Positions 50,177 through 60,152 are shown, counted from the stretch's first letter. The stretch is 64,000 nt of DNA from Photobacterium profundum SS9 (GCF_000196255.1 NC_006370.1:402187-466186); one strand, 5' to 3'. Numbers and translations are program-made. The notes: generated from the sequence alone by a model not told the origin.

Positions 50177-51412
50177 TTAAGCTTTAGATTGTAAAGGCTT
50201 TATGGCTAATTCCACTGCTGCAGTGCGATGAATCGCTAATTGTTCTTTGATATCTTTTCCTTTAAAACCAGCCGCCACAATCGGTTTTACGTCAACTTGC
50301 TGAGCGGCATCAAATGCGGCAAGTAAAATGTCAGCTTGTAAATAGGCATCATTTTCATGCCCTGTTCGGCCGCGGGCATCTGCGCGACAGCAAAGTGCAA
50401 GCTGAATAACGCGCTCGGGTTTTCGCCAGCTATCAATTTGATCCAAAATATTCACAAAAGTAGCGGGTCGCATTTCATTGGCGTGATGAATTTTGGTGTG
50501 TTGAGCACATACCATTAAGGCCGTATCACGGTAATCATTGGGTACGCGTAAACGCTGACATAGGGCTTTGATGGGTTTTAGCCCGTCTTTACAATGCATT
50601 TTGTGGCTAGGTAGGTCGTCTTTAGGTGAAAGGGCTTTACCGAGATCATGTACTTGAGCGGCAAAACGGATCACTTTATTTGGTGATAACTCTGCGGCTT
50701 GTTTCGCCACCATCAAAGTATGAATACCGCAATCAATCTCAGGATGCCATTGTGCTGGCTGTGGAACACCAAATAATGCATCGATTTCTGGCATTACCAC
50801 CTTTAACGCGCCACATTGTCGTAATACGGTAAGAAAGACCTCTGGGTTTTCTGTCGATAATGACTTCTCCCACTCTTTCCATACGCGCTCAGGGGTTAAT
50901 GCTTCGAGTTCGCCTGCAACAACCATTTCTTGCATGAGGGCGATAGTTTCAGGCGCAATCGTGAAGCCTAAATGCGCAAAACGAGCAGAGAAACGCGCCA
51001 CACGAAGCACGCGTAATGGGTCTTCAACAAAAGCCGGAGAGACGTGGCGTAATATCTTGTTATCAAGATCCTGCTGACCGTTATAGGGATCAATTAAACG
51101 ACCATCCTTTTCTTGTGCAATAGCATTAATTGTGAGATCGCGGCGCATTAGATCTTGCTCTAAGGTCACGTCAGGAGCGGAATAACAAATGAAGCCAGTA
51201 TAGCCTTTGCCTGATTTACGCTCGGTGCGTGCGAGGGCATATTCTTGTTTCGTTTTGGGGTGTAAGAATACCGGAAAGTCGCTACCCACTTGTTCATAAC
51301 CTTGAGCAAGCATTTGTTCTGGTGTTGCCCCTACGACCATCCAGTCTTTATCGACGACTTTCAACCCTAACAGTGCGTCACGTACTGCACCACCGACAAG
51401 ATATGTCTGCAA
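50177..51412 (-). CDS. cca: Multifunctional CCA protein (tRNA nucleotidyltransferase)
   Basis: This enzyme adds and repairs the 3' CCA of tRNAs; the gamma-proteobacterial form also has phosphohydrolase activity. The 411-residue product has the class II nucleotidyltransferase head [16 protein letters not shown] with the DKDW metal site, and [27 protein letters not shown] (neck) follows, with an HD domain ([14 protein letters not shown], about 243-256). Length and HD domain match E. coli Cca (412). It is convergent with uppP. The upstream 585 bases hold an inverted-repeat element. Confidence 0.96.
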   Translation of the reverse strand: MQTYLVGGAVRDALLGLKVVDKDWMVVGATPEQMLAQGYEQVGSDFPVFLHPKTKQEYALARTERKSGKGYTGFICYSAPDVTLEQDLMRRDLTINAIAQEKDGRLIDPYNGQQDLDNKILRHVSPAFVEDPLRVLRVARFSARFAHLGFTIAPETIALMQEMVVAGELEALTPERVWKEWEKSLSTENPEVFLTVLRQCGALKVVMPEIDALFGVPQPAQWHPEIDCGIHTLMVAKQAAELSPNKVIRFAAQVHDLGKALSPKDDLPSHKMHCKDGLKPIKALCQRLRVPNDYRDTALMVCAQHTKIHHANEMRPATFVNILDQIDSWRKPERVIQLALCCRADARGRTGHENDAYLQADILLAAFDAAQQVDVKPIVAAGFKGKDIKEQLAIHRTAAVELAIKPLQSKA

Positions 51413-51457
51413 AATTTGCTCCTGTATTCCCGCTGTTTATTTAACAAAGATGTATCA

Positions 51458-51719
51458 TATACCCATGTTACCTCAAGGTGCTTTGTCAGGCACAAGCTCG
51501 GAGACCAGAACAAGGCGCAACATGAGGTAATGGTATTCCCTTGTTGATTGTTGCAACGCTGAGCTGGTTTTCTAGCTTGCGCCCCGTAGGGTAAGGCAAC
51601 TCGCACCAATCTGCGTTGTTATAAAATCTCTATGTAGCATAACTATACCTCAATTTTATGCCTAGCATCTTGGCACGATTTGCCTTGCTGACTTTGCACC
51701 TTGAAGTATCATGGGTATA
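51458..51719. mobile_element. MITE-like non-coding element with 24-bp terminal inverted repeats
   Basis: Left end TATACCCATGTTACCTCAAG plus GTGC (51458-51481) and the complement of the right end (51696-51719) agree at 22 of 24 bases. The 262-base element has no plausible gene and contains a central G+C-richer segment (TTGCGCCCCGTAGGG). A 53-bp palindrome at 61846-61898 has closely similar ends, so at least two members of one family are in the window. No target duplication is obvious. The sequence between 51720 and 51997, upstream of gspA, holds a small AACGCC/GGCGTT hairpin and presumably the gspA promoter. Confidence 0.65.
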
Positions 51720-51997
51720 GGTCTAATTATTGCTTGAAGTTCAGACCTTTTGCTTCCTTGGTAGTGTTATTGAATCCTGAAGGTATACAATGGTATCTAT
51801 CAAAGGGTCTTTTGCTTTATTAGAACATAGCAATAACTATTTGAATATTAACGATCCATACACGTTCTACACATTGATGTAACGCATCTACAAAAGGCAT
51901 TATTAGAATTAACGCCTTTTTAGCGGCGTTATCGAACTTATAAAAGAGAACCGTGTCGGATTATGAATTAAGTCTATTTAGGTGCAGAGTATAAATC

Positions 51998-53668
51998 ATG
52001 TACAAGGATTTTTTCGGGATAACTGAAACGCCATTTTCGATTGTTCCAAGTGCTCGCTTTCTTTATTTAAGCGAGCGGCACAGGGAAGCTCTCACTCACA
52101 TGTTGGCCGGGCTGTCTGATGGTGGCGGTTTTGCGCTATTAACGGGCGAAGTGGGAACAGGGAAAACGACGGTATTACGCGCATTAATCTCTCGCTTAAC
52201 CCAAGAGACACAAGTGGCGGTTATTCTTAACCCTGCTTTGTCGGCTCATGACTTGTTAGCTGCTATTTGTGATGAGCTCGGGTTGGGTTATGTGGACAAT
52301 GCGAGCTTTAAAGTCTTAACAGACACTATCTATCAACATTTATTGAAGAATCACAGTGAAGGAAAGCAAACTTTACTGTTAGTCGATGAAGCGCAGCATT
52401 TAATGTCTGATGTGCTGGAACAACTACGGTTATTGACTAATCTAGAAACGGATAGCCGTAAGTTGCTGAAAGTGGTGTTGATCGGGCAGCCTGAATTGCA
52501 ATATTTGTTGCAACAAGACAACCTTCGTCAATTGGCTCAACGTATAACCTCTCGCTATCACTTACTACCATTAACATCTGATGAAGTCGGTGAATATGTG
52601 AATTACCGTTTACGTGCGGTAAATTGTCTCTACCCGGTGTTTGACGCTTCCGTTGTTCGTCAGCTTGCAAAAGCAACGGGTGGGGTTCCACGACTGATTA
52701 ACCTTGTTTGTGATAAGGCGATGCAGCGAGCGTGTCAACATTCACGCCACCAAGTCACCAAGATGATGATGACTCAGGCATGTGACGATGTGCTTAGTTG
52801 GCAGTTACCTGCTACCCAAGCGAGTCGCCATTCCTCTGCAGTAATAATACCAACAGGATTCATTCGATGGGGAACGACAGCGCTGGTAGCGGTGTTGCTC
52901 GCTGGTGGTGGCTGGTATTGGAGCAGTCAGCAGGAAGACGGTTATACCGCGACAGCGACTGTAACAACAGTACCCGCTTCTACCGTTCAAGTGAGCGACC
53001 CCGCCTCTGTTCTTACTGAATCTGTTGAGGAGGTTGAAATTGTTAAAGTGGCGACACCAGTAGAGCGTCTTCAGGCGGCGATAACGCAAAGTCGGCATGA
53101 GCGACAAGCCATGCAATCGCTTTATCAATTGTGGGGTTTTGACACCGCGCTTAACCAAGCTAATTGTACGACGAGCCAACGAATTCAGTTGACTTGCCAT
53201 CAAGGTAATACTGATTTAAATCGATTAGGTTTAATCAATCGCCCTGCAATGGTGACTCTACAAGATAGCCAACAACAAACGTTTTATGCTGTTGTTTATG
53301 CCGTAACAGCAAAGCGCATTGAGTTATTATTTGGTGGCGAACGGATTGCAGTTAAACCTGAGTGGTTGGAACAACACTGGCAGGGTGAATATACCTTATT
53401 GTGGCGTCCTCCTCATGGCAGTAAAACAACCATTCGTTATGGTCAGCAAGGGCCACGTGTTGCATGGCTTAATCAGCAACTCAATGCCTTTTTAGGGGTA
53501 ACTCAAACCCGTTCTGATTATTTTGATCAATCGGTATTAGAGAAATTGCGTCGTTTTCAGCGATCGCAAGATTTAGCTGCAGACGGTATTGCGGGTCCTT
53601 TGACGTTGATGGTACTTGATTCTGCGTTGAATTTGCCTGGCCCGACATTGCAACCGGAGAGAAGCTAA
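51998..53668 (+). CDS. gspA: ExeA/GspA-family AAA ATPase with peptidoglycan-binding domain
   Basis: With GspB (ExeB), GspA forms an inner-membrane complex that helps the type II secretion secretin pass peptidoglycan and assemble, as shown for Aeromonas ExeAB. The 556-residue protein has a cytoplasmic AAA ATPase with Walker A GEVGTGKTTVL (50-60) and Walker B LLLVDEAQHL (126-135). A single membrane span lies at about 291-308, then a periplasmic part ending in a PG_binding_1 domain (LRRFQRSQDLAADGIAGPLT). The stop overlaps the next gene's start (TAATG). The rest of the type II system is not in this window. Confidence 0.9.
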   Translation: MYKDFFGITETPFSIVPSARFLYLSERHREALTHMLAGLSDGGGFALLTGEVGTGKTTVLRALISRLTQETQVAVILNPALSAHDLLAAICDELGLGYVDNASFKVLTDTIYQHLLKNHSEGKQTLLLVDEAQHLMSDVLEQLRLLTNLETDSRKLLKVVLIGQPELQYLLQQDNLRQLAQRITSRYHLLPLTSDEVGEYVNYRLRAVNCLYPVFDASVVRQLAKATGGVPRLINLVCDKAMQRACQHSRHQVTKMMMTQACDDVLSWQLPATQASRHSSAVIIPTGFIRWGTTALVAVLLAGGGWYWSSQQEDGYTATATVTTVPASTVQVSDPASVLTESVEEVEIVKVATPVERLQAAITQSRHERQAMQSLYQLWGFDTALNQANCTTSQRIQLTCHQGNTDLNRLGLINRPAMVTLQDSQQQTFYAVVYAVTAKRIELLFGGERIAVKPEWLEQHWQGEYTLLWRPPHGSKTTIRYGQQGPRVAWLNQQLNAFLGVTQTRSDYFDQSVLEKLRRFQRSQDLAADGIAGPLTLMVLDSALNLPGPTLQPERS

Positions 53669-54624
53669 TGTCCAATTTGTTGAACGCGATAGAGCAGTCA
53701 GAACAAGGACACTCAGCACAAAAATCTCAGCCTGTTACTCAGCAAGTGCCCCGTGGCTATGCGACGGTACATCCATTAAAACAAGATAAAGCAACAGCTC
53801 AGGTGCCTAGTTGGGTATTGCCTTTAGTGATAGCCGTTTTACCGGCCGTATTGATCGTTGGCTATAAGATGAAAATGTCTTCTGAAACGGTGGTAACAGT
53901 ACAACCACTTGCCTCATCAACTCAGCCTCAGGAAGTACGCGTTATTGCCCCTGAGCGCGTGATACCGAGCGTAACGACGGTTAAGCCGATAAAGACTAAG
54001 CCGACAAGGGTAAGCAGCGCAGATGGTCAATTTGTATTTTTACCCTACCCAAAGCTCGTGACAGAGCCATTGCCTTTAGGTGATAGCCAATATTTAGCTC
54101 AACCTGCTTATTCTGCCTATACAGAGGTTGAAACTGATACTCGATCAGCACGTGCATCGGTATCTCGACAAGGGGCTGAACGCTATACCGATGAAAATGC
54201 GAGCAGTAGCCGTTCGGCATCATCCGATACTGATCTTTTGCAATTAGATGAGCTTGATTTATCGGGTTTATCGCCACAACTCGCCCAACAGTTTAAATCG
54301 GCGATTGCAGCAACGGATGATACACCGTATTACGATAATGCGTCTGTTGAAAGACGAGCCGCGCCACAAACCAATCCTGAACCCGAAGTTGTTCCTCTTG
54401 GTCAATTACCAGTTGCCGTTCAGGATCGCTTACCGTCACTGAACTTTGAACAGCATATTTACTCATCAACGCCAGAAAGCCGTTGGGTGAAGGTGAATGG
54501 TCGAGAGGTGTTTGAAGGTGACGAGGTCGCTGATGGTGTGAAAATCTACCGAATTGATCCACGGCAAGTTGTGTTGGCATTCGATGGTTATTTAGTTTCG
54601 ATGCCAGCGCTTTCTGAGTGGTAA
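53668..54624 (+). CDS. gspB: GspB/ExeB-like general secretion pathway protein
   Basis: The 318-residue protein has a short cytoplasmic N-terminus, one membrane span (about 48-66, WVLPLVIAVLPAVLIVGYK), a long low-complexity periplasmic linker rich in Pro/Ser/Thr, and a C-terminal GspB domain. The latter is recognised by LPSLNFEQHIYSSTPESRWV, then KVNGREVFEGDEVADGVKIY, and the tail near VVLAFDGYLVSMP. This is the standard partner of GspA in the secretin-assembly complex. The one-base overlap with gspA implies coupled synthesis. A bidirectional terminator follows. Confidence 0.88.
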   Translation: MSNLLNAIEQSEQGHSAQKSQPVTQQVPRGYATVHPLKQDKATAQVPSWVLPLVIAVLPAVLIVGYKMKMSSETVVTVQPLASSTQPQEVRVIAPERVIPSVTTVKPIKTKPTRVSSADGQFVFLPYPKLVTEPLPLGDSQYLAQPAYSAYTEVETDTRSARASVSRQGAERYTDENASSSRSASSDTDLLQLDELDLSGLSPQLAQQFKSAIAATDDTPYYDNASVERRAAPQTNPEPEVVPLGQLPVAVQDRLPSLNFEQHIYSSTPESRWVKVNGREVFEGDEVADGVKIYRIDPRQVVLAFDGYLVSMPALSEW

Positions 54625-54662
54625 GTATTTTTGAGGATAAAAGGACATATCGATAATAGATA

Positions 54663-54694
54663 AAAAAATGGCAGCCCATAGGCTGCCATTTTTA
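54663..54694. terminator. Bidirectional terminator between gspB and the SH3b gene
   Basis: AAAAATGGCAGCC and GGCTGCCATTTTT pair perfectly over CATA, with A and T tracts on both sides. It serves the two converging genes. Confidence 0.92.
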
Positions 54695-54709
54695 TAAGGT
54701 AATCTATTA

Positions 54710-55327
54710 TTACGCCCAGCCGTTATTTCGCTTACGGCGACGTGGAATGATATGTGGAAGTACTAGACCCAGTAGCAAGCCAAAGCCAGCCACCATACTG
54801 CCATACGTAAACCACTTCATGAGTAGATCATCTTTCTGGGTATCAATTTTCGCACGTAGCTCACGAATTTCGGCTTGAGATACCGTTAATTGATCATTCA
54901 GGTTAATGCTCTTCTCTTCCATTTCACTGATTTGAGTATTGCGTAGCGCCAGTGAATTTTTCAATCCTGCATTTTGCTCATCGCTTGATTTTGTCGCTTC
55001 AGCAAGCGCGGCTTTTACTTTTGTTAATTCACTTTCAAGTGCAGGTACACGAGCTTGTAAGCCAACTTGACGAGAAACGAAGTCTGAGTTTACCCAACCG
55101 GAGCGTCCACGATCATCGGTAACACGGCTAAAGCCCGTTTCTTTATTGGTTTCTAGTAATGCGACTTTGGTTCCCGCATTTACACTTCCGATAATACGGA
55201 ATTGAGTGCTTGGACCTTTATGCATGTAAGTGAATAAATTATCCGAAATGTAACGAACTTGCTCAGCTTGCACAGGAGCTGTCACTACCGCGCAAGCTAA
55301 TAATAAAATGCTAATTAGATGCTTCAC
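54710..55327 (-). CDS. TIGR04211 family SH3 domain-containing membrane protein (YgiM-like)
   Basis: The 205-residue protein has a signal peptide (cleavage after PVQA at 18-21), a bacterial SH3b domain (about 25-88; YMHKGPSTQFRIIGSVNAGT, GRSGWVNSDF) and a coiled coil (about 92-168). A C-terminal membrane span (about 172-190) and a basic tail (PRRRKRNNGWA) complete it. This layout defines the TIGR04211/YgiM group, which faces the periplasm from the inner membrane and may bind peptidoglycan; the exact function is unknown. It neighbours cca and pit as its relatives often do. Confidence 0.88.
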   Translation of the reverse strand: MKHLISILLLACAVVTAPVQAEQVRYISDNLFTYMHKGPSTQFRIIGSVNAGTKVALLETNKETGFSRVTDDRGRSGWVNSDFVSRQVGLQARVPALESELTKVKAALAEATKSSDEQNAGLKNSLALRNTQISEMEEKSINLNDQLTVSQAEIRELRAKIDTQKDDLLMKWFTYGSMVAGFGLLLGLVLPHIIPRRRKRNNGWA

Positions 55328-55395
55328 AATTTGATCCTTGAGGAGCCGTATTCTTTAAGAGCACAGATACTAAAAAGTTTGTGCCTTAGGTGCAA

Positions 55396-55426
55396 GAAAA
55401 GAGGGAGGCAAAGCCTCCCTCTTTTG
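55396..55426 (-). terminator. Terminator after the pit operon
   Basis: AAAAGAGGGAGGC and GCCTCCCTCTTTT pair perfectly over a three-base loop 15 bases past the pit stop. It lies between pit and the SH3b gene. Confidence 0.9.
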
Positions 55427-55440
55427 AACCTGAGTCACGC

Positions 55441-56709
55441 TTAACCAAAAATAGCTTGTATGATGTAGAAGAAAATAACAGCAAGTAGGGCACCAGCAGG
55501 TAACGTTACAACCCAAGACGCGACGATGTTACGCACGACACCTAAGTTCAACGCTCCAATACCACGAGCAACGGCGACACCAATTACACCACCAACTAAC
55601 GTTTGTGTTGTAGAGATTGGTAAACCAGTACCAGAGGCTAATACCACCGTTGATGCTGTTGCTAACTGAGCAGCGAAGCCTCGACTTGGTGTTAGTTCAG
55701 TAATACCAGTACCAACGGTAGCCATTACTTTATGCCCCATTGTTGCTAGACCAATAACAATACCGACACCACCTAATGGTAGAATCCACCATGCTATTGT
55801 TGTTTTCTCTGCGATTTGTCCCATGTTCTGAACGGTTGATACAACCGCAGACAGTGGACCAATCGCATTAGCGACATCATTGGAACCATGCGCAAATGCC
55901 ATCGCACACGCTGTAACAACCATTAATAGGCTGAATACGCGTTCTACGCCAGCATAGCCATTGCTATCAACTGAGCTACCATCGTCAGTGTATTTTTTGC
56001 TGATATAGATATAACCAAAGATCATAATTACAGCAGATACAGCAGCCGATGCCGCCCAAGCTTCACCACTTGATAGATGTAATCCAACGTGTTTTAGACC
56101 TTTTGTAATTGTTACCAACGCAATGACCATCGCAGTGATAAACATATAAATAGGAACAAAACGCTTGGCATTTATCAAGGGGCTATCAGTATCGAATATG
56201 AGGCGCTGAGCACTGACAAAGATCAGGTAAGCAAAGAGACCTGAAATTAATGGAGTAATAAGCCAGCTACCGACAATGCCCTGTACCGACTGCCAATCCA
56301 CAGCTTCAGTACCAACTGAAATACACGCAAAACCGATGATAGCACCGATGATTGAGTGTGTTGTTGATACTGGCCAGCCCATATAAGAAGCCAGCAATAA
56401 CCATGTTCCAGCAGCAAGAAGAGCTGACATCATACCGTAAACCAAAACTTCTGGTTGATCAGCATAAAACGACATGTCGATAACACCCTTACGGATCGTA
56501 TCTGTTACTTCACCACCCGCAAGGTAAGCACCTGCGAATTCAAAAATCATCGCAATGATGATTGCTTGTTTAACGGTAAGTGCCTTTGAACCTACTGAAG
56601 TACCCATAGCATTGGCAACATCATTTGCACCAATACCAATCGCCATCAAAAGACCGAAGATAGCCGCCACCAAAATAAGAATGGTGCCGTAGTTAGCCAG
56701 GATTTCCAT
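55441..56709 (-). CDS. pit: PiT family inorganic phosphate transporter
   Basis: A proton-symport transporter for metal-phosphate complexes at the inner membrane. The 422-residue protein has the two inverted PiT signatures GANDVANAMGTSVGSKALTV (about 27-46) and FAHGSNDVANAIGPL (about 272-286). Multiple hydrophobic spans and a final GVIGVAVARGIGALNLGVVR region follow. A cytoplasmic loop of about 30 residues sits near the middle. It is downstream of a DUF47 gene by 32 bases on the same strand, the common Pit accessory pair. No Pho box was identified. Confidence 0.93.
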   Translation of the reverse strand: MEILANYGTILILVAAIFGLLMAIGIGANDVANAMGTSVGSKALTVKQAIIIAMIFEFAGAYLAGGEVTDTIRKGVIDMSFYADQPEVLVYGMMSALLAAGTWLLLASYMGWPVSTTHSIIGAIIGFACISVGTEAVDWQSVQGIVGSWLITPLISGLFAYLIFVSAQRLIFDTDSPLINAKRFVPIYMFITAMVIALVTITKGLKHVGLHLSSGEAWAASAAVSAVIMIFGYIYISKKYTDDGSSVDSNGYAGVERVFSLLMVVTACAMAFAHGSNDVANAIGPLSAVVSTVQNMGQIAEKTTIAWWILPLGGVGIVIGLATMGHKVMATVGTGITELTPSRGFAAQLATASTVVLASGTGLPISTTQTLVGGVIGVAVARGIGALNLGVVRNIVASWVVTLPAGALLAVIFFYIIQAIFG

Positions 56710-56741
56710 TGTAAAACCTTGTTATTTTAAATTCTCGTGCT

Positions 56742-57422
56742 TTAAGAGCGCGATAGCATGATTTCTAATCGCGAGCCGACACGTTGTGCCTGATCAGCGA
56801 TACCGCCAATCCACTCGAGAATTTTATAAAGGAACATTACATCTACCGGGTTATATTGGTCTTCGATAGACATAAGCTGCTGGCGCAAGATAATCTGCAT
56901 GCTGTCAGTGTCATCTTCGATGACGTCAAGCTGATTAATCATTTCGGCAACAAGCGTTACTTCTCTGCCTTTGAAGCCTGTTTCTAGCAGTTCATCCAAT
57001 TCATTGATCACTCGACGAGCTTGGTCAGCTGAGTCAAGACAGCGTTGGACGTATGCGACGAAATCAGGATACATAATGGCAGGGATTTGTAGCTTACGAC
57101 CTAAGACTCGACCTGCGATGTCTTTTGATAGATTGGCTAGTTTATCCTGTTGAGTAAGAAGTCCTAACATGTCAGTACGGTCGACTGGCATGAAAAGGCC
57201 ACGAGGAAGCTTTAGACGGATCTCACGCTTCAATACATCCGCATCTTTTTCAAGTTGCGAAATCTGTTCACGTAAGTGAGATGCTTTGTCCCAGTCTCCA
57301 GCATTACATGCTTCAAAGAATGGTATAAGCAAATCGCAACATTCATTTACGCGAGTAACGTGACGTTGCAGTGGTTTCATTGGGGATTTAGCAAAGAGCC
57401 CCATTATTGTATTTACTGGCAT
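56742..57422 (-). CDS. TIGR00153/DUF47 family PhoU-like protein
   Basis: The 226-residue, all-helical protein starts MPVNTIMGLFAKSPMKPLQR, the family's typical N-terminus, and has PhoU-like three-helix repeats with Glu/Asp-rich segments (REQISQLEKDADVLKREIRL, NQLDVIEDDTDSMQI). DUF47 proteins are encoded next to Pit transporters and are believed to regulate phosphate import in the way PhoU regulates PstSCAB; a direct mechanism has not been settled. First gene of a two-gene operon with pit. Confidence 0.9.
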   Translation of the reverse strand: MPVNTIMGLFAKSPMKPLQRHVTRVNECCDLLIPFFEACNAGDWDKASHLREQISQLEKDADVLKREIRLKLPRGLFMPVDRTDMLGLLTQQDKLANLSKDIAGRVLGRKLQIPAIMYPDFVAYVQRCLDSADQARRVINELDELLETGFKGREVTLVAEMINQLDVIEDDTDSMQIILRQQLMSIEDQYNPVDVMFLYKILEWIGGIADQAQRVGSRLEIMLSRS

Positions 57423-57607
57423 AGCCGATCAACCTGAGAGAGTGCCTAAAATGGCTAATTCTTGAGCGATGGTCATTGAGGCGCGCATGGTAACGTATAA
57501 CTAAGTATAGGGGAACCACTTTTGAACAAGCTTTTGTTGAAATTTCTCTCTTGCCCCAAAGCGCATAAGGAAATATCCTTGGTTTGCCACTGTTTATAGG
57601 TATAACT

Positions 57608-59125
57608 ATGGAAACTGAGATAGAACTGAAGCTTTTCGTTTCGCCGGAATTTTCGAGTCATTTATTGCGCAAAATATCTGAATCGAAAATACTGCAGCAA
57701 AGCAGCCGAATGCTAGGCAACGTCTACTTCGACACACCCGAACAAATTTTGCGACAGCATGATATAGGCTTACGCATTCGTCGTTATGATGACGTATATG
57801 TTCAGACATTAAAAACGGCGGGTCGTGTTGTTGCGGGGTTGCATCAGCGTCCGGAATACAACGCTGAAACCAATAGCACGGTACCTGATCTTACTTTGCA
57901 TCCGGTCGATGCATGGCCAGAAAGTGTTGATGTTGCCGATATTCAACAACAACTTCAGCCACTATTTTCAACTGATTTCGAGCGTCAACAATGGTTGGTC
58001 GCAATGCCTGATGGTAGCCAGATTGAATTGGCTTTTGATCAGGGACATGTCAGTGCAAATGGCCAAACAACCCCCATCTGTGAAGTTGAGTTAGAGCTGA
58101 TTTCCGGACAAACCGATGTTTTGTTTACACTAGCTCGTGAGCTTTGTACCGAAGGCGGTATGCGTCTGGGTAATTTAAGTAAAGCGGCACGAGGTTATCG
58201 TCTCGCGGCGGGGTATGAAGGTGATGATGTTAAAGCGTTGACCTTTGTGAATGTCGAACCTGAAGATTCAGTTGAAACGGTTTTCGTCAATACGTTAGAA
58301 CATGCTTTAGGACATTGGCATTATCATGAGCAGATTTTTGCTGAGTGTCATGATCTAGCCGCGCTTAGCGAACTTAAAAATGCCTTAAGTTTGATCCGAC
58401 AAGCCTTTGTTGTTTTTGGTGGCGTGATTCCTCGCCGTGCGAGTGCATTAATTCGACAAGAGTTACAGTGGCTTGAAGGTGAACTTCAGTGGTTAAATGA
58501 AGCGTCAAATATTGTGGCGATTCAGGCAGAAAAAGGAAGTTTACTGAAAAAGTTAAATGCCCGTAAACCATTGCTTCAGCAATTGGATGCTCGCTTTGAA
58601 GCGCTACCGACTGCCAGTGATATGTTGCAGCTATTACAATCTGCACGATATTGCGGTTTGTTGCTTGATTTAAGCCGTTGGATTTTAAGTCGAGGTTGGC
58701 AGCCATTCCTTGATGATAAAATGCGTAATAAATTAGCGGATAATATTAAACCGTTTTCTGATAGTGCGTTATCTCGTTCATGGGAAGAGCTACAAGATGT
58801 TTTTCCCTCTTCTCGTGAATTAAACCGGATTGATTATTTTGATCAACAGCCTCGGTTATTACGCAATTTGATGAGTGGGATGTGTTTTGCTGAGCTGTAT
58901 GATGAAGGTAAACGTTCGTATTTTAGAATGCCATGGCAAGACCTTTTACAAGGTATTGAAGATCTCCACCAGTTAGATGTGGTTCGTTCTCTTGTGGCCC
59001 TTCAAGACGATGAAGAAGATCAAGCTCAGATTGAAAAATGGCTAAGTCGTAAAGAAGAGTCATTGATTCATGCGATGGATCAGACGCGTCAAATGGGGGG
59101 TGAATTAACCCCATACTGGTCATAA
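57608..59125 (+). CDS. ygiF: CYTH-CHAD inorganic triphosphatase (YgiF)
   Basis: YgiF hydrolyses tripolyphosphate. The 505-residue product has an N-terminal CYTH triphosphate-tunnel domain beginning METEIELKLFVSPEFSSHLL, with the ExExK motif. Basic and acidic tunnel residues lie in IGLRIRRYDDVYVQTLKTAG and ICEVELELISG. A C-terminal CHAD domain (about 205-500) with conserved His/Arg helices follows. An in-frame start eight codons upstream (57584) is not preferred. In E. coli ygiF and glnE are adjacent; here a K+ channel gene on the other strand and a chemoreceptor gene stand between. Confidence 0.92.
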   Translation: METEIELKLFVSPEFSSHLLRKISESKILQQSSRMLGNVYFDTPEQILRQHDIGLRIRRYDDVYVQTLKTAGRVVAGLHQRPEYNAETNSTVPDLTLHPVDAWPESVDVADIQQQLQPLFSTDFERQQWLVAMPDGSQIELAFDQGHVSANGQTTPICEVELELISGQTDVLFTLARELCTEGGMRLGNLSKAARGYRLAAGYEGDDVKALTFVNVEPEDSVETVFVNTLEHALGHWHYHEQIFAECHDLAALSELKNALSLIRQAFVVFGGVIPRRASALIRQELQWLEGELQWLNEASNIVAIQAEKGSLLKKLNARKPLLQQLDARFEALPTASDMLQLLQSARYCGLLLDLSRWILSRGWQPFLDDKMRNKLADNIKPFSDSALSRSWEELQDVFPSSRELNRIDYFDQQPRLLRNLMSGMCFAELYDEGKRSYFRMPWQDLLQGIEDLHQLDVVRSLVALQDDEEDQAQIEKWLSRKEESLIHAMDQTRQMGGELTPYWS

Positions 59126-59145
59126 AGATCCACTTGGCAGTAAAA

Positions 59146-59176
59146 AGAAGCGCCCCTATTGATGGGGCGCTTTTTT
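59146..59176 (+). terminator. Terminator after ygiF
   Basis: AAGCGCCCC and GGGGCGCTT pair over TATTGAT and run into TTTTTT. Its left arm includes the stop codon end (59156) of the converging K+ channel gene. Confidence 0.9.
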
Positions 59177-59971
59177 ATGTTTTTCTTTTATATTTTCGTG
59201 TTGCTCGGTTCCCGCTTTTTCACTTAAACGACATTCTATTGTTTCTAATCGCTCAAGAAGCCGCTTTTGTATATCAAGCATTTGTAGCCATTCTTTTTGA
59301 TGCTTCTTTTCATTAACTTCTTTCTGTTTTTGTGGATCAGAAACAACGGAGCTGACTAAACCTGCCACCATACCAAACAGACCCACCCCACAGATGATGA
59401 TCACAGATGCCAATAATTTACCTGCAATAGTCACGGGATAATGGTCGCCATAACCGACGGTCGAAATAGTTACAAACACCCACCACAATGCATCACTAGC
59501 CGAGTGAATATTCGAGTTAGGATCGCTGCCCTCCAAAATTAATATCAGCGCTGAACCTACCGTCACTAGTACTGTTAATAATAAAAAAATTGTGGCGACC
59601 GTTGCTTCTCGACGGTTATTTCGGATATGAGCCAAGACTTGCTGGCTAGAACGGATCAGCCGTAAAACACGGAATATTTGTAATAGGCGAATATAGCGAA
59701 CAGGTTCAATGATTGGAATGCTGGCAATGAAGTCTAACCAATGGGTTTTAAGGTAATTGATTCTCTGCTTAGAACGGCATAAATCGGTCAATAATTGGCA
59801 CCAAAACATTAAACAGATAAATGTATCAATGCCCAGAAATAGCCTGTAAACATCATCTGTTTGCGGAATAAATATTAAGCTGGTCACAATCGCTAACGAC
59901 ATGAAAGATAATATTAAAGCCATCAGACTCATGGGATGCAATTCATGTTTGACGCCGTCGATCTTTTTCAT
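59156..59971 (-). CDS. Voltage-gated-type potassium channel
   Basis: The 271-residue protein has six membrane segments like eukaryotic Kv channels: S1-S3 (about 14-100), an S4-like voltage sensor with regularly spaced Arg (VRYIRLLQIFRVLRLIRSSQ, 91-110), S5 (about 125-147), pore helix, and S6 (about 185-210). The pore contains the selectivity filter TVGYGD at 171-176. A cytoplasmic coiled coil (about 213-255) follows, and there is no RCK/TrkA domain. Such KvAP/KCNA-like bacterial channels conduct K+; physiological role here is unknown. The stop codon sits inside the ygiF terminator. Divergent from the chemoreceptor gene. Confidence 0.9.
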   Translation of the reverse strand: MKKIDGVKHELHPMSLMALILSFMSLAIVTSLIFIPQTDDVYRLFLGIDTFICLMFWCQLLTDLCRSKQRINYLKTHWLDFIASIPIIEPVRYIRLLQIFRVLRLIRSSQQVLAHIRNNRREATVATIFLLLTVLVTVGSALILILEGSDPNSNIHSASDALWWVFVTISTVGYGDHYPVTIAGKLLASVIIICGVGLFGMVAGLVSSVVSDPQKQKEVNEKKHQKEWLQMLDIQKRLLERLETIECRLSEKAGTEQHENIKEKHKKAPHQ

Positions 59972-60152
59972 TATTTAATCTTCACAATCTGCTGCTGATA
60001 GTTAATATAGCTATAGTTTTTTTGAGCTTTGAAATAATTCAGGCTTTTTTGATTCAATGGGTAAAGCAATCGGTTTGTTGGACATGATATCGCTATCACT
60101 ATAAACAACTGAGATCGTTGAAGCCAGCGCACGATTAATAGGGAGATACCAA

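Noticed and set aside
60055..60090. TAAAG sequence upstream of the chemoreceptor resembling a flagellar sigma-28 -35 element.
   Set aside because: No acceptable GCCGATAA-like -10 at the correct distance.
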